In this document: in pieces, positions 38,015 to 47,833 of the stretch | How the letters are laid out: the number at the start of each line of letters is the position of its first letter | Position numbering within the stretch: the stretch's first letter is position 1 | NCBI RefSeq assembly: GCF_000347035.1 | Contig: NZ_ANIJ01000015.1 | Span: forward strand, 124,001 to 188,000 | Direction: 5' to 3' | DNA: 64,000 nt | DNA from: Leptospira sp. B5-022 | GTDB taxonomy: Bacteria; Spirochaetota; Leptospiria; Leptospirales; Leptospiraceae | Notes under the pieces: generated by a model | What the model saw: the letters and a program-made list of their open reading frames with translations, nothing else | Told to the model about the DNA's origin: nothing | Database searches by the model: none | Made by a program: the position numbers and the translations under genes

Positions 38015-39340
38015 TTAGAGCACTGCTCCTCGTTCGGATCTCATCCTTCCGGAAAGGACTTCGGATGTATATTGAAAAGAATTCTTTCTAACCTTTTCCA
38101 AAAGTCCGGAGTCCAATCCTAAACGTTCCGCCTTATCATATTCCTCTTTAATATTGGTCCCGAAAATCCCGGGATCGTCGGTAGAGATGGTAAATTTCAG
38201 ATCGTTCTGAGCGAATCTGATTAACGGATGATGAGCCTTATCCCGTACCATTCCGATATACTCATTGGAACTAGGGCATGACTCGATGACCACGTTTGTA
38301 TTTTTGATCCGATCCATACAATACTCTTGAAAAACCTTTGTTTCAGAGACCAGGTTTTCAGTAACGGAAATTTCCACTTTCTCCTTATGTCGGATCGAAT
38401 CCAATTCGGATTCCAACTTTTTTTTGGGAGGTAATTCTCCGTATTTGGAAATTTCTTCCCAATGATCCAATTGAAATTTGAGTGTGTCTTCTCTTTCGGA
38501 CACCGGTTCTAAAACTTTTTTACCAAGATATGCATAGGGATCCAAACCGATTGCGATTGCATGCCCTAGTCTATGTGCCCCCCATTCAGCCGTTTCTACA
38601 ACCCATCGAGACGCGGAAAGGAGAGTTTTATCCAAGAAAGATTCCCCTACATGATAAAGAACCGCAAGCGCTGTAGAAGTTTCCGCAATATTATCTTTTT
38701 GCACTTCTTTCAAAAATTCCCTTTTCCCTTTCGGGGGAAAACCTTCTTCAATATAACAAAAATCTAATCCGACTAGATACTTTTTGATGAGGGCGTCTTT
38801 CTCCATCATCTCTTTTAGCATTTCGTATTCTTTGAATATTTCTCCGTCCCTGTGCAGGGAAACTACTAAGCGGGATTTAGCCTTCCCTGAAAGTTCGGAC
38901 TCCGCATCTTCAAAACCTTCGCAGGCAGCTAACGTTTTAGAATAAATCCCTTCATAGGTTTCGAGCGGGGAATACATGATACGATATTCTCCAAAAGTTA
39001 CTCCTTCTTCGTATTGGTCCTTGCTTATATGTTTGGATACAAATTTGATCTCTTGAGGATCAAATTTAGAAAGTGCAATGATCAGGTTAAACTTTGCCTG
39101 GAATTCGGGAAAAGGACCTTGGTGATTGAATAAGTAGATCTTTTTAAAATCTTCCAAAGATTTATAATCTTCGAAGAATGTCGCAGCGTTAATGGACCTA
39201 CCGTAAAGTTCCTGGAAAGGTTTCGTAAAAATTTCCCAACGAGGGGAAGGATTATTCAATCCGATCTGCCTAAGAAGTTCAGGTTTCAGACTACCGTATA
39301 AATGATTATGAAGATCTGCAAATCCTAGATTCGAGTCCAT
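38015..39340 (-). CDS. Adenosine deaminase-like amidohydrolase
   Basis: 441 residues, longer than typical bacterial Add (about 340). Metal-binding [10 protein letters not shown] (about 9-18) matches the H-x-H of the family; YHVGESF (about 230-236) carries the third His; [10 protein letters not shown] (about 360-369) and STDDPGIFG (about 389-397) hold the later His/Asp. It would deaminate adenosine or a related purine in the cytoplasm. Extra length is in the first half (residues 40-130). First gene of the operon with trkH/trkA-like genes. Its ATG overlaps an upstream-facing ATG on the other strand. Confidence 0.85.
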   Translation of the reverse strand: MDSNLGFADLHNHLYGSLKPELLRQIGLNNPSPRWEIFTKPFQELYGRSINAATFFEDYKSLEDFKKIYLFNHQGPFPEFQAKFNLIIALSKFDPQEIKFVSKHISKDQYEEGVTFGEYRIMYSPLETYEGIYSKTLAACEGFEDAESELSGKAKSRLVVSLHRDGEIFKEYEMLKEMMEKDALIKKYLVGLDFCYIEEGFPPKGKREFLKEVQKDNIAETSTALAVLYHVGESFLDKTLLSASRWVVETAEWGAHRLGHAIAIGLDPYAYLGKKVLEPVSEREDTLKFQLDHWEEISKYGELPPKKKLESELDSIRHKEKVEISVTENLVSETKVFQEYCMDRIKNTNVVIESCPSSNEYIGMVRDKAHHPLIRFAQNDLKFTISTDDPGIFGTNIKEEYDKAERLGLDSGLLEKVRKNSFQYTSEVLSGRMRSERGAVL

Positions 39341-39449
39341 GTATCCTTCTACACTTTTAAGTCATCTTAACTCTATCGTTACCGGGATAAACCGTTTTTC
39401 ATCGAAAAAATGTTGTTCGCACAACCCTCCTTTCAAAGCTGGAAACTAC

Positions 39450-40814
39450 TTGGATCCTTTATATAAAAAAATTCTCAGACTCTATCGCCCAAGCAGATTA
39501 AACGTTAAAATCCTTTCCTTAGCGTTACCGGTTGTTTTCGGAATGCTTAGTCAATCCTTAGTTTGGATCACGGATACGGTTATGGTCGGATACTTAGGCC
39601 AAAATGCGATCGCGGCCATAGGCATAGGCGGGACCTGTTATTATACTCTTGTTGCATTCCTAATCGGATTTTCCATGGGAGTGCAGATCATAGTCGCAAG
39701 AAGATTTGGAGAAGGTAAAAAATCCGAAATCGGAAAAGTAGGAGTTTCTACACTTTATCTTTCCGTATTTTTAGGATGTATCCTATCCATATCCGGCCCT
39801 TGGGTTTCAGAAGAGCTTATGTTTTGGATCGGTCCAGAAAGAACGGTCAACGCGCTCGGAACGGAATATTTATACTTTAGATTTATAGGCAGCGGATTTT
39901 ATTTTTTAGGATTCTGTTTTAGAGGATTTATGGACGGCCTTGGATTTACCAAGGCAGGATTTGTTTCGATGGCGGTAACTACTATCGCAAATATAATCTT
40001 TAATTGGATGCTGATCTACGGAAACCTAGGATTTTCTCCCATGGGGATCGGAGGAGCTGGCCTTGCATCTTCCATCGCTGGCCTAGCCGGGCTCTTAGTA
40101 TTCCCTATATTCTTTTTTTATTATAAATTAGAAGAATATTTCGAAGGAGTAAACCTTCTCCCCAGCAAAGAACATTTGATCGAAATTTTCAAAGTAGGGC
40201 TCCCTCCCGGCTTTGAAGAAGGATTTGTCAATATTGCATTTGTGATCTTCTCCAAGATCCAAGGATTGATCTCGGTACTTGCGGTCGCAGCATCCAATGT
40301 TTTGTTTTCTACCTTAAGTTTTGCATTTTTACCCGGATACGCATTCGGAGTAGCCGCGACCACGATCTTAGGGCAAGCCATGGGAGCCAAAAAATATAAA
40401 CTAGCATATCATTCGGCATTTCGTTCCGCATTTATTTCCGCGCATGTAATGGGATTCATCGGTTTATGTTTTATCTTTTTAGGAAAAACGATCGTGTATG
40501 CGATGACCAGGGATCAGGCCCTGGTGGAAGAATGTTATCCTGTGTTACTATTATTAGGAGTTATTCAAATCGGAGACGCTTACCACATGGTTATCGGTGC
40601 CGCTTTAAGAGGAGCCGGTCTACAGAACTATGTCTTTAGGATCTATATTCTTCTTACGTATGTAGTAATGCTTCCACTGTCTTATCTTTTCGGGATCGTA
40701 TGGAAAGGCGGAACTCTTGGGATCTGGGCCGCAATATTCGTTTGGATCGGATCGCTTTCCCTGATTTTCATTTATGAATTCAGAAAGAAAAATTGGGTGA
40801 AAGGGACGGTTTAA
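39450..40814 (+). CDS. MATE-family efflux protein
   Basis: About 454 residues from a TTG at 39450, typical MATE length with 12 helices in two similar halves. The first half starts NVKILSLALPVVFGMLSQSLVWITDTVMVGYLG, with the Asp of helix 1-2; the second half has KVGLPPGFEEGFVNIAF. These antiporters export cationic drugs using Na+ or H+. An ATG at 39339 would overlap the start of the divergent gene and leave no promoter space; the TTG leaves about 110 bp. Confidence 0.92.
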   Translation: MDPLYKKILRLYRPSRLNVKILSLALPVVFGMLSQSLVWITDTVMVGYLGQNAIAAIGIGGTCYYTLVAFLIGFSMGVQIIVARRFGEGKKSEIGKVGVSTLYLSVFLGCILSISGPWVSEELMFWIGPERTVNALGTEYLYFRFIGSGFYFLGFCFRGFMDGLGFTKAGFVSMAVTTIANIIFNWMLIYGNLGFSPMGIGGAGLASSIAGLAGLLVFPIFFFYYKLEEYFEGVNLLPSKEHLIEIFKVGLPPGFEEGFVNIAFVIFSKIQGLISVLAVAASNVLFSTLSFAFLPGYAFGVAATTILGQAMGAKKYKLAYHSAFRSAFISAHVMGFIGLCFIFLGKTIVYAMTRDQALVEECYPVLLLLGVIQIGDAYHMVIGAALRGAGLQNYVFRIYILLTYVVMLPLSYLFGIVWKGGTLGIWAAIFVWIGSLSLIFIYEFRKKNWVKGTV

Positions 40815-40913
40815 TCCCCTGATCGGAAGTCCCACAAAAGGTGGAATTTGAGACCGGTTCGGTAATCTAATCCTTCTTGCCCCAATAACAAAGCCGGGGT
40901 TTTTGGTTCCAGA

Positions 40914-41936
40914 ATGAAAAAGGCGCTTATTACAGGGATCACGGGACAGGACGGATCCTATCTTACCGAACTTCTTTTGGAAAAAAAATACGAAGTACAC
41001 GGGATCGTTCGCAGAACCAGTTCCTTAAATCGGGATCGGATCGAACATCTAAGAGGAAATCCTCACCTTTTTCTGCATTACGGGGACTTAACCGATTCCA
41101 GTAACCTAAACCGGGTTTTGGAAAAAGTCCAACCGGATGAAATTTATAACTTAGCCGCACAATCTCATGTGGGAGTTTCTTTCGAAGTCCCCGAGTACAC
41201 AGCGGAAGTGGACGCAGTCGGAACTTTACGAATTTTAGATGCGATCAAACAAACAGGAGTCAAATCCAGATTCTACCAAGCTTCTACTTCCGAATTGTAC
41301 GGAAAAGTGCAGGCCGTTCCTCAGGACGAAAAAACTCCCTTCTATCCTAGATCTCCTTACGCAGTCGCAAAATTATACGCGTTCTGGGCGGTAGTAAACT
41401 ATAGAGAAGCATTCGGATTACATGCTTCTAACGGAATTTTATTCAATCATGAATCTCCAAGAAGGGGAGAAGGTTTTGTAACCAGAAAGATCACTCTCGG
41501 AGTCGCGGGCCTGGTTTCCGGAAAAGGTGGGCCGATCCATTTAGGGAACCTGGACGCAAAACGAGACTGGGGATATGCACCTGATTACGTAAATATGATG
41601 TGGATGATGTTACAACAATCAGAGCCGGACGATTACGTTGTGGCCACCAACGAAACTCATACCGTCAGAGAATTTATAGAAGAATCTTTCCGACATCTGG
41701 ACATTCAAGTAGAATGGAAAGGAAAGGGAGACCAAGAGAAGGGTTATAATAAGAAAGACGGAAAACTTTTAATCGAAGTAGATCCTTCTTTTTACAGACC
41801 GACCGAAGTGGATCTTCTGATAGGAGATCCTGCAAAGGCAAAAGCAAAACTAGGTTGGGAACCTAAGGTCAAGTTCAAAGAACTAGTAGAGATTATGATT
41901 AAAGCTGACTGTAAAGCTTTCGGGATCAATATCTAA
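40914..41936 (+). CDS. gmd: GDP-mannose 4,6-dehydratase
   Basis: 340 residues, extended short-chain dehydrogenase fold. NADP motif [10 protein letters not shown] (about 7-16), [13 protein letters not shown] (about 79-91), catalytic Thr/Ser in STSELYGK (about 124-131), the Tyr-x-x-x-Lys pair in [12 protein letters not shown], and [16 protein letters not shown]. It converts GDP-mannose to GDP-4-keto-6-deoxymannose, precursor of GDP-fucose or rhamnose for surface polysaccharide. No partner epimerase is in the window. Confidence 0.96.
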   Translation: MKKALITGITGQDGSYLTELLLEKKYEVHGIVRRTSSLNRDRIEHLRGNPHLFLHYGDLTDSSNLNRVLEKVQPDEIYNLAAQSHVGVSFEVPEYTAEVDAVGTLRILDAIKQTGVKSRFYQASTSELYGKVQAVPQDEKTPFYPRSPYAVAKLYAFWAVVNYREAFGLHASNGILFNHESPRRGEGFVTRKITLGVAGLVSGKGGPIHLGNLDAKRDWGYAPDYVNMMWMMLQQSEPDDYVVATNETHTVREFIEESFRHLDIQVEWKGKGDQEKGYNKKDGKLLIEVDPSFYRPTEVDLLIGDPAKAKAKLGWEPKVKFKELVEIMIKADCKAFGINI

Positions 41937-41972
41937 GGACCGCTTTGCGTAAGCGAGCCTCTCAATATATAC

Positions 41973-43190
41973 TTAAGCACGTTTTTTGATCTTAGCGTCT
42001 ATCTGGGATTTTTTCCGGAACGCTTGTACTAATTTTTCCAATTCCACAAGATCCGTGCAGGAAATTTTCCCCTGATCCAATTTGATAAATTTGTTTTTGG
42101 AGATCAGATCCAGAACCAAGTTCTCGTCCTTTGGATACGTCAATCCCACCATCTTGATCAAGTCTTTAGTACCGATCTCGAAATTGTAGGTGGATTTAGG
42201 AATAACTTTGACCCTATTTTTCTCCACAAGAGTGAGTAACGTATCGGCGATCCTTCCCTGAGGATCGGAAATAAGCAAGTTAGCGAGCTGTTTATATGCA
42301 GTCCAAATCCTTTCCGAAAGAAGAGTGATTAGCCTTGTCGCCAATTGAGGCTGAGCCTTGACCATTCCCTCGAAGTTTGCCTTATTGATCGCAAGGAGTT
42401 GCACTTCACCCCAGGCAATCGCCGACGCGGATCTAGGTTTATTATCTAAAAGTGCCATTTCTCCGAAGATATCCCCGCTTTGTAAAACGGCGAGAAGCAC
42501 TTCGTTAGAGTCTACGATCTTAGTGATCTTCACTCTTCCGTGCTGGATGATATACAATTCTCTACCAGGCTCATGCTCGCAAAAGATCATTTCGTTATCG
42601 CCGTACGCACGATTGAACTTGGTATAATCTATCGGAGAAGGAGCAACCGGTTGATTAACGGTCTGTAATTTCAATTTTGCCTGAGTGGCAAACTGACCGT
42701 TAGGAAGATATTGCAGATATTTTTGGAATGCGTATGCGGCATGAAGAGTGTTCTTCTGGTTAAAGTAATACTCACCGATCGCAAACAACTGATTCGGGTC
42801 TTCTTCAATTGCAGTACGGAAAGACAGACGAGTGATCGTAGAGTCGAACTGTCTGAGTTTCATCGAAAAGTAGCGAATGATCTTCATCGCTACCGGAGTA
42901 TTTTTTTGGATCAGAGTTCCAAACTGATCATAACTTACCTGAATTAAAGAAACATCGGTAAGAGCTATCGCAGATTCGATCTGAGCGTGTTGGCTCATCG
43001 CAGCGACAACACCGAAAAAATCCCCCGGGCCCAAAAGTTGGTTCGGATCCTCTCCTACTACTTGGTTTTCGCGGGCGACCCTGACCTTGCCTTGTCGGAT
43101 GATAAAGAAATTGTGTGCCTCTTTCTTGCCTTCGACGATGACATAGGACCCTTTCGGGTAATTCACGATTTGAAAGAAGCCGTTGGACAT
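41973..43190 (-). CDS. Double cyclic-nucleotide-binding-domain regulator (CRP-like)
   Basis: 405 residues. Two cNMP-binding beta-barrels: residues about 5-115 (YPKGSYVIVEGKK, GPGDFFGVVAAMS) and about 210-310 (GDIFGEMALLDNKPRSASA, with the Gly-Glu and Arg of a phosphate-binding cassette). The first barrel lacks that Arg-Ser/Ala pattern and may not bind ligand. A tail of about 90 residues resembles a winged-helix DNA-binding domain but is not certain. Between the barrels lies a TPR-like helical region (about 130-185). Likely a cytoplasmic signal-responsive regulator. Confidence 0.87.
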   Translation of the reverse strand: MSNGFFQIVNYPKGSYVIVEGKKEAHNFFIIRQGKVRVARENQVVGEDPNQLLGPGDFFGVVAAMSQHAQIESAIALTDVSLIQVSYDQFGTLIQKNTPVAMKIIRYFSMKLRQFDSTITRLSFRTAIEEDPNQLFAIGEYYFNQKNTLHAAYAFQKYLQYLPNGQFATQAKLKLQTVNQPVAPSPIDYTKFNRAYGDNEMIFCEHEPGRELYIIQHGRVKITKIVDSNEVLLAVLQSGDIFGEMALLDNKPRSASAIAWGEVQLLAINKANFEGMVKAQPQLATRLITLLSERIWTAYKQLANLLISDPQGRIADTLLTLVEKNRVKVIPKSTYNFEIGTKDLIKMVGLTYPKDENLVLDLISKNKFIKLDQGKISCTDLVELEKLVQAFRKKSQIDAKIKKRA

Positions 43191-43286
43191 ACTTACCAGA
43201 GATTAAAAATTTCTTCCGTGGGAATTCAACTATAAACTAGTATCGGCTCGCGATCGGAGAATTCGGACCGAAATCCGAGTATTTCC

Positions 43287-43874
43287 TTATTTTTCGCGAC
43301 AAGATTCCCCTTCCGGAGAAGGTTCTTCCCCATCCGAAAGTAGATCGATGCCGGAGAATTCCAGGGCGGCTTTTTCTGCCATGGCTCTGGAGTAAGATTG
43401 TCTGCAAATAGAGGAGAAAATCTGCTTCGCCTGGTCGATTTCTCCCATCTTGGCCAGGAGGCGCCCGGCTTCCAAGTAGGATTCTAATCCGAATTCTCCA
43501 GTCGGTTCCATTTTATAAAGATCCAGACTGACTTCTAAAGCTTTCTCCGGGCGATCCAATTTCAGAAAACAATCTTTCAGAAGGCTAAGTACCCTGTTTT
43601 TTTTAGGATTCCCTGGATAAAGTACCAGGAAGTTACGAAGACTTTCCGCCGACTTGTAAAATCGACGGTCCTTATAGGCTTCTTCGGCGATCCTAAACAG
43701 AATATCCGGATCGGATGGCCCTTGTTTGGAAGGATTTTCCCCTTGGCCGAATGTGGAGAAGGAGACTGAAAAAAGTATAAGGAAAAAGATTAGGATTCGG
43801 GAGAGGCGAAACGTTCTGAAAGCATTGTTCGAAAAAGGAAAACGTATGCTCTTAAAATAAAATCCGGAAAACAA
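43287..43874 (-). CDS. Exported TPR-like protein
   Basis: 195 residues from a TTG with GGTAGG about 4 nt upstream; no in-frame ATG exists near the signal peptide. A hydrophobic signal (ILIFFLILFSVSFSTFGQG, about 28-46) precedes TPR-like helix pairs (LFRIAEEAYKDRRFYKSAES, RPEKALEVSLDLYK, AGRLLAKMGEIDQAKQIFS). Probably a periplasmic scaffold. The start codon and first codons form one arm of a 16-bp hairpin whose other arm lies just after the upstream gene. Confidence 0.75.
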   Translation of the reverse strand: MFSGFYFKSIRFPFSNNAFRTFRLSRILIFFLILFSVSFSTFGQGENPSKQGPSDPDILFRIAEEAYKDRRFYKSAESLRNFLVLYPGNPKKNRVLSLLKDCFLKLDRPEKALEVSLDLYKMEPTGEFGLESYLEAGRLLAKMGEIDQAKQIFSSICRQSYSRAMAEKAALEFSGIDLLSDGEEPSPEGESCREK

Positions 43875-43931
43875 GAATACCTACCAGAGCAAAAGCTCTT
43901 TATAGATTATCAGCCGTTTTCCGGATTTTAT
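43857..43931 (-). promoter_or_regulatory. 16-bp perfect hairpin over the TPR gene start
   Basis: Arms 43857-43872 and 43916-43931 pair perfectly over 16 bases. The 43-base loop holds a smaller hairpin (43886-43890/43895-43899) and the ribosome-binding site. The G of the TTG start and the next five codons are in the lower arm. It begins 4 nt after the upstream stop codon, so it could also terminate that gene. Confidence 0.6.
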
Positions 43932-43934
43932 GAA

Positions 43935-44219
43935 CTACTTTTTTTTATCTATTTTCTTCCGGTGGAATTCGCAGAGGCGATACAACCTGCCAGTAGACGG
44001 ATTTTTTTTACCTACTTTAGTGCCGCTGACGATACAAAGACCTTCTTTCCTTCTCCTTTGGTAAAGGAGCTGAACCCTCTCCGCCCCAGACAGGTTGTAT
44101 TTACTAACCTGAATCCGAAATCCTTTGTAGAGGTAATTACCAATCGCTTCAACAGCTTGAGTTTTTACCCCGGCGATGATCTTTTCCAAATCATCGTTAG
44201 TGACTTTCTTTGGTTTCAT
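43935..44219 (-). CDS. Small basic conserved hypothetical protein
   Basis: About 94 residues from the ATG at 44219 (an upstream in-frame start adds 7 residues). Lysine/arginine-rich and without membrane segments. Residues about 5-27 are a helix (TNDDLEKIIAGVKTQAVEAI); the second half has RRRKEGLCIVSGTKVGKK then RLCEFHRKK, with Cys and Cys-x-x-His that could bind metal. A nucleic-acid-binding role is a guess from charge. I do not recognise the family. Confidence 0.6.
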   Translation of the reverse strand: MKPKKVTNDDLEKIIAGVKTQAVEAIGNYLYKGFRIQVSKYNLSGAERVQLLYQRRRKEGLCIVSGTKVGKKNPSTGRLYRLCEFHRKKIDKKK

Positions 44220-44240
44220 AAATGTTAACTGACGTAACAA

Positions 44241-44640
44241 CAGTTATATTCTTACAAAAGTAGTAAAGTGTTTTTAATTTTCCGCATAACACAACATAAA
44301 ATTTTTTGACAAAACTCGTATTAGGTTGCTGTTTTTTTAATAAATTTCTTCGTCAGAGGACCTCACTGTTTCGGCTAACGATTAAAATAATCGATTATTT
44401 CGCCCGGGGCAACGTTAAGTCGTTTTACACCAATTCTCGATAAATATGGAAATTTATTTCCATAGCTCTGACATATAACGGAGAACGCATTAGGCGATTA
44501 TAGCAAAATAAAATGATTTAAACTAACGGTGAAAAGCCGAGCCTTAAGGGATAGGGAAACGGATACTATTCCCGCTAAAAAATCGTTACTTGAAGGCTTG
44601 ATGTCCGAGACTGTACTCCTGGCAGGAAATGGCGGAATTT
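44241..44640. other. AT-rich intergenic region with two perfect palindromes
   Basis: No credible gene. A 16-bp perfect palindrome lies at 44385-44400, and a 20-bp element with 9-bp arms and a TT spacer lies at 44445-44464. A TTGACA at 44306-44311 lacks a convincing -10. Upstream A/T-rich bases hold the promoter of the 44219 gene. Both symmetric elements have operator-like size, but no regulated gene can be assigned. Confidence 0.5.
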
Positions 44641-45166
44641 CTACCAGAAGCCATCAAGATACTCATACGTTGTGCGGTATCCGCATCTTGCTCTAATCGT
44701 CCAATCAGCACTTGAGTAATATTTACGCTGACTTTCTGTATTAATGTCAGCCTGAGGTTCATGCACGTAAAAACGAAAAGGGTCGCAGAAATTCATCTGT
44801 TCCACTTTCTTTGACCCAGGTTCAAATTGGCAATGAGGCGGCTGCTCTCCTCTTAAACGTTTATCATTCGTTATGTGAATGATAGTTCGGTTAATTTCCA
44901 TATTCTTTATCGAATAATCAAGGAAACTTAAAGTTTCCAAAATATCCTCATTTATCTGAGTTAACCGACACAGCATTCTATAACTTATCGCCTGTTTGGC
45001 ACTCGCCAGGAGGCCTCGATCTATTGCTTTGATGAAAATCAAGCCGAATCTCCGGTCTAACTACGAAATCCGATTTGACTGCTCCTCTCTCGCTTAAGAG
45101 AATCTGAGTTTCAATATCTCCATTAGCGAAACGATCTTTATCCTCGGTAAAGGCGAAAGGAGCCAC
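44641..45166 (-). pseudogene. Possible frameshifted ORF, unrecognised
   Basis: A 133-codon frame (44641-45042, TTG start) abuts and overlaps a 62-codon frame (44978-45166, ATG). Switching frames near a TTTT run at about 45036-45045 would join them into one protein of about 175 residues (VVRPEIRL from one frame continuing as FIKAIDRGLLASAK in the other). This fits a single-base frameshift. I recognise no family. The ATG is only 4 nt from the CusC-like start on the other strand, leaving no promoter, which fits a broken gene. Confidence 0.35.
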
Positions 45167-45169
45167 GGC

Positions 45170-46504
45170 TTGGAAACGAAAGTTGTCTGTTCTCTGTCGA
45201 TTTTAACACTGCTTGCCTGCTCCACACCGGACTCGACTGCAAACCTAAGATCTTCGGAAGAGAATGTCCGACAAACCGGATATAAGCTGGAAAGAAATTC
45301 CAAGGAAAAATTGATCGGGTTTACTGCAGACACTCCTTTAGCGGACTACTTGGAAGAAGGGATCATTAATAATCCGGAAGTTGGGGCGGCTTATTTTAAA
45401 TGGAAAGAGTCTTTTTTAAAATCCAAAATAGAAGGTGCTTTGGAGGATCCAAAACTTACCTTCCAAGCGGATATTAAAATGACTGTGATGTCCTTTATGC
45501 CCGGGTTGATGCTCGATCTGTTCGGGCCAGGTAAAAGAGCTTTGCGAAAGGATATCGCCCTAGCGGAAGCAGATGCGGATTATTATAGATATCGCCAAAC
45601 CGTTTTGCGGGTATTGCACACTCTGATCGAGATTTACTATAGATATCATTTGGTCCATAAGAAGGTCGAAATTAATAAAAAGATGCTGCGAGTTCTCGCA
45701 GACATCGAAAAAATCTCTAGATCTGGGTTCGAAGTCGGTCGATTCACTTTAATCGACGCTTTGCGAACCCAAGTGGAACAATCTAAAAATGCTTTAGAGA
45801 TTCGTAATTTAGAGGACTCCGAAAATCCTTTGCGTTATTCATGGGCGGTAAATCTCGGGATCAATCCAAAACAGGAAAAAGTCCCCTTTCCGAATTACAT
45901 TCCTATCCAATCGGAATTTTTGGAATCCGAAGCCATCTACGAAGTTGCTTTCGAAAACAATCCTCTATTAAAAGAAATGGAATCCGAAGTACGAATGGCC
46001 GAAAAGATGCTGGAACTGGCAAATAAATCCAAGGTCCCGGATTTTGCCGTGGGTTTGATGACTGATTTTGCAACAAACCCTACGATGTTTCGGCCGACCG
46101 GTTTTGTCACTCTTCCGATCTGGCGGGAAAAAATCGAGGGCATCATAGGATCCTCGGCTGCCGCAAAGGAAGGAGCCAAAAAAAAATATACGAAGGAATT
46201 GATCTCTTTGGTCTCCGACTTTTCGGAAAAATTATACAAATATCGCGAAATCAATCGTAATCTGAACGCTCTATCGAAGGACTTCCTACCGAAGATCGAA
46301 AAAACTTTTGAAGTCGGATTAAGCGGCTATTCAGCGGGTAAGATCGATTTCGTCACTCTACTGACGATCGAAAGGGAGGTCTTGGAATTTCAGATCGTGC
46401 AGGCTGAATTGAGTGTGGAAAGAGAGATTTTGATCGCCGAGATCAAGCACTTATTGATGGGGATACCGCTCGGAAAATTGGATGAAAAGGTATTACAGCC
46501 ATGA
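45170..46504 (+). CDS. CusC/CzcC-like outer-membrane efflux lipoprotein
   Basis: 444 residues, TolC-family outer-membrane channel. TTG start with AAAGGAG 7 nt upstream. A signal ending LTLLACS marks a lipoprotein (Cys about 17). The two repeats are visible (LADYLEEGIINNPEVGAAYFKW about 56-77; the second from about 235, VAFENNPLLKEMESEVRMAE). It is the outer part of a tripartite metal exporter. Its stop overlaps the adaptor start by 4 nt (ATGA), so all three RND genes are one operon. Confidence 0.9.
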   Translation: METKVVCSLSILTLLACSTPDSTANLRSSEENVRQTGYKLERNSKEKLIGFTADTPLADYLEEGIINNPEVGAAYFKWKESFLKSKIEGALEDPKLTFQADIKMTVMSFMPGLMLDLFGPGKRALRKDIALAEADADYYRYRQTVLRVLHTLIEIYYRYHLVHKKVEINKKMLRVLADIEKISRSGFEVGRFTLIDALRTQVEQSKNALEIRNLEDSENPLRYSWAVNLGINPKQEKVPFPNYIPIQSEFLESEAIYEVAFENNPLLKEMESEVRMAEKMLELANKSKVPDFAVGLMTDFATNPTMFRPTGFVTLPIWREKIEGIIGSSAAAKEGAKKKYTKELISLVSDFSEKLYKYREINRNLNALSKDFLPKIEKTFEVGLSGYSAGKIDFVTLLTIEREVLEFQIVQAELSVEREILIAEIKHLLMGIPLGKLDEKVLQP

Positions 46505-47811
46505 TGGAAAATAAATTCCGAAAAGCTTTCGGCAGAATTGTAATTTGGATCTTTTGTCTTTTGTGGGTTTTTTACTGCGGAAAATCGCCAAAGAATGATC
46601 GTGCGGCGGAGGATCACTCAGGGCACTCTGCCCCCAGTCCGTTACAAGAAGGAGAGATGGAGCTCTCCGAAGAGCAGCTAAATCTGATCCACTTGGAGAC
46701 TTCTCCAATCATAAAAAAGGAACTTTCCGTAAATATCAATGCCGTCGGGAAAGTACAGATTAACGAAGAGTCAGTTTCATTGATTACGAGCAGGTTTGAC
46801 GGGTATGCGGAAAAGCTGTACGTCAATTATGTAGGCCTTCCGATCAATAAAGGTGATCATATCCTGGATGTATACAGCCCGGAATTAGTTTTAGCCGAGA
46901 GGGAGTTCCTGCTAGCGGAAGAAATCGATTCACTTTCGGGACTTACCGATTCCGCCAAGGCCAAATTACTTAGATACGGTCTAACCGAAGCTCAAGTAGC
47001 TCAATTAAAGGAATCCAAAAAAATCCAGGATAAGATCACAATAAGGTCCCCCGTAAAAGGAATCGTATTAGAAAAATCTATATTAGAAAAAGGAGCAATT
47101 AAGACAGGAGACGCCTTATACAAACTTGCGAATCTGGAATCGGTCTGGGTCTATCTGGAATTGTACGAGTATGAATATCCGCTTATCCGCTACGGCCAAA
47201 TAGTCACACTGACGGCGGACGCTTATCCAATGGACACCTTTAACGCTAGGATCTGGTTTGCCAGACCGGAACTGAATGAAGACACCAGGACCTTAAGAGT
47301 GTTAGCAAACGTGGACAACAGGTCTCTAAAACTTAAACCTGGGATGTTCGTACACGCAAAAGTGAACATTCCCATCCTCTCCGACGGCTCTCCTGCACCG
47401 ACAGGAGTCGAAGGTAAATATTCTTGTCCTCTGCATCCAACCGTGATCCGTTCTCGACCGGGAACTTGTCCGATTTGCGGAATGGATCTAGTGCAAATCC
47501 CGAAATTCGAAGGAGGGACATCTTCCGGCGCCGGTCGTGTTTCACTTGCCGTTCCTATAAGTGCGGTTTTGGATAGCGGACTTAGAAAAGTAGTCTACGT
47601 GGAATTAGAGAGAGGAAAATACGCGGTCCGAAACGTGATCGTCGGCTCAAAATCCGGAGATTATTTTCCTGTCCTGGACGGACTCAAAGAAGGGGAACTT
47701 GTAATAACCAAGGGAGGGTTTTTACTGGACAGTCAGTTTCAGATCAAGGGACTCCCAAGTATGATGAACGATTCAAAAACGACTTCTCCCGTAAAGACAC
47801 ACTCTCATTAG
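46501..47811 (+). CDS. CusB/CzcB-like RND adaptor with metal-binding motif
   Basis: 436 residues, periplasmic membrane-fusion protein. N-terminal signal or anchor (about 15-24) with Cys 22 as possible lipid site. Barrel-sandwich and beta-barrel domains follow (VGLPINKGDHIL about 118-129; KGIVLEKSILEKGAIKTGD about 187-205). Near the C-terminal half is a heavy-metal-binding segment (about 306-330) with CPLHP and CPICGMD, similar to the CPMHP/CxxCGM element of Cus-type adaptors. It passes metal to the pump. Tightly coupled to the CusC-like and CusA-like genes. Confidence 0.9.
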   Translation: MMENKFRKAFGRIVIWIFCLLWVFYCGKSPKNDRAAEDHSGHSAPSPLQEGEMELSEEQLNLIHLETSPIIKKELSVNINAVGKVQINEESVSLITSRFDGYAEKLYVNYVGLPINKGDHILDVYSPELVLAEREFLLAEEIDSLSGLTDSAKAKLLRYGLTEAQVAQLKESKKIQDKITIRSPVKGIVLEKSILEKGAIKTGDALYKLANLESVWVYLELYEYEYPLIRYGQIVTLTADAYPMDTFNARIWFARPELNEDTRTLRVLANVDNRSLKLKPGMFVHAKVNIPILSDGSPAPTGVEGKYSCPLHPTVIRSRPGTCPICGMDLVQIPKFEGGTSSGAGRVSLAVPISAVLDSGLRKVVYVELERGKYAVRNVIVGSKSGDYFPVLDGLKEGELVITKGGFLLDSQFQIKGLPSMMNDSKTTSPVKTHSH

Positions 47812-47833
47812 GTATTGGGATTAGGAAATCTAT

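Noticed and set aside
44306..44334. TTGACA as a promoter for the metal island
   Set aside because: No acceptable -10 hexamer lies at 16-18 nt, and it is more than 800 bp from the first gene.
45032..45097. Possible 21-codon leader peptide before the CusC-like gene
   Set aside because: An ATG frame of 21 codons exists, but the nearest AGGAGG is 18 nt away, too far, and there is no sign of an attenuator downstream.
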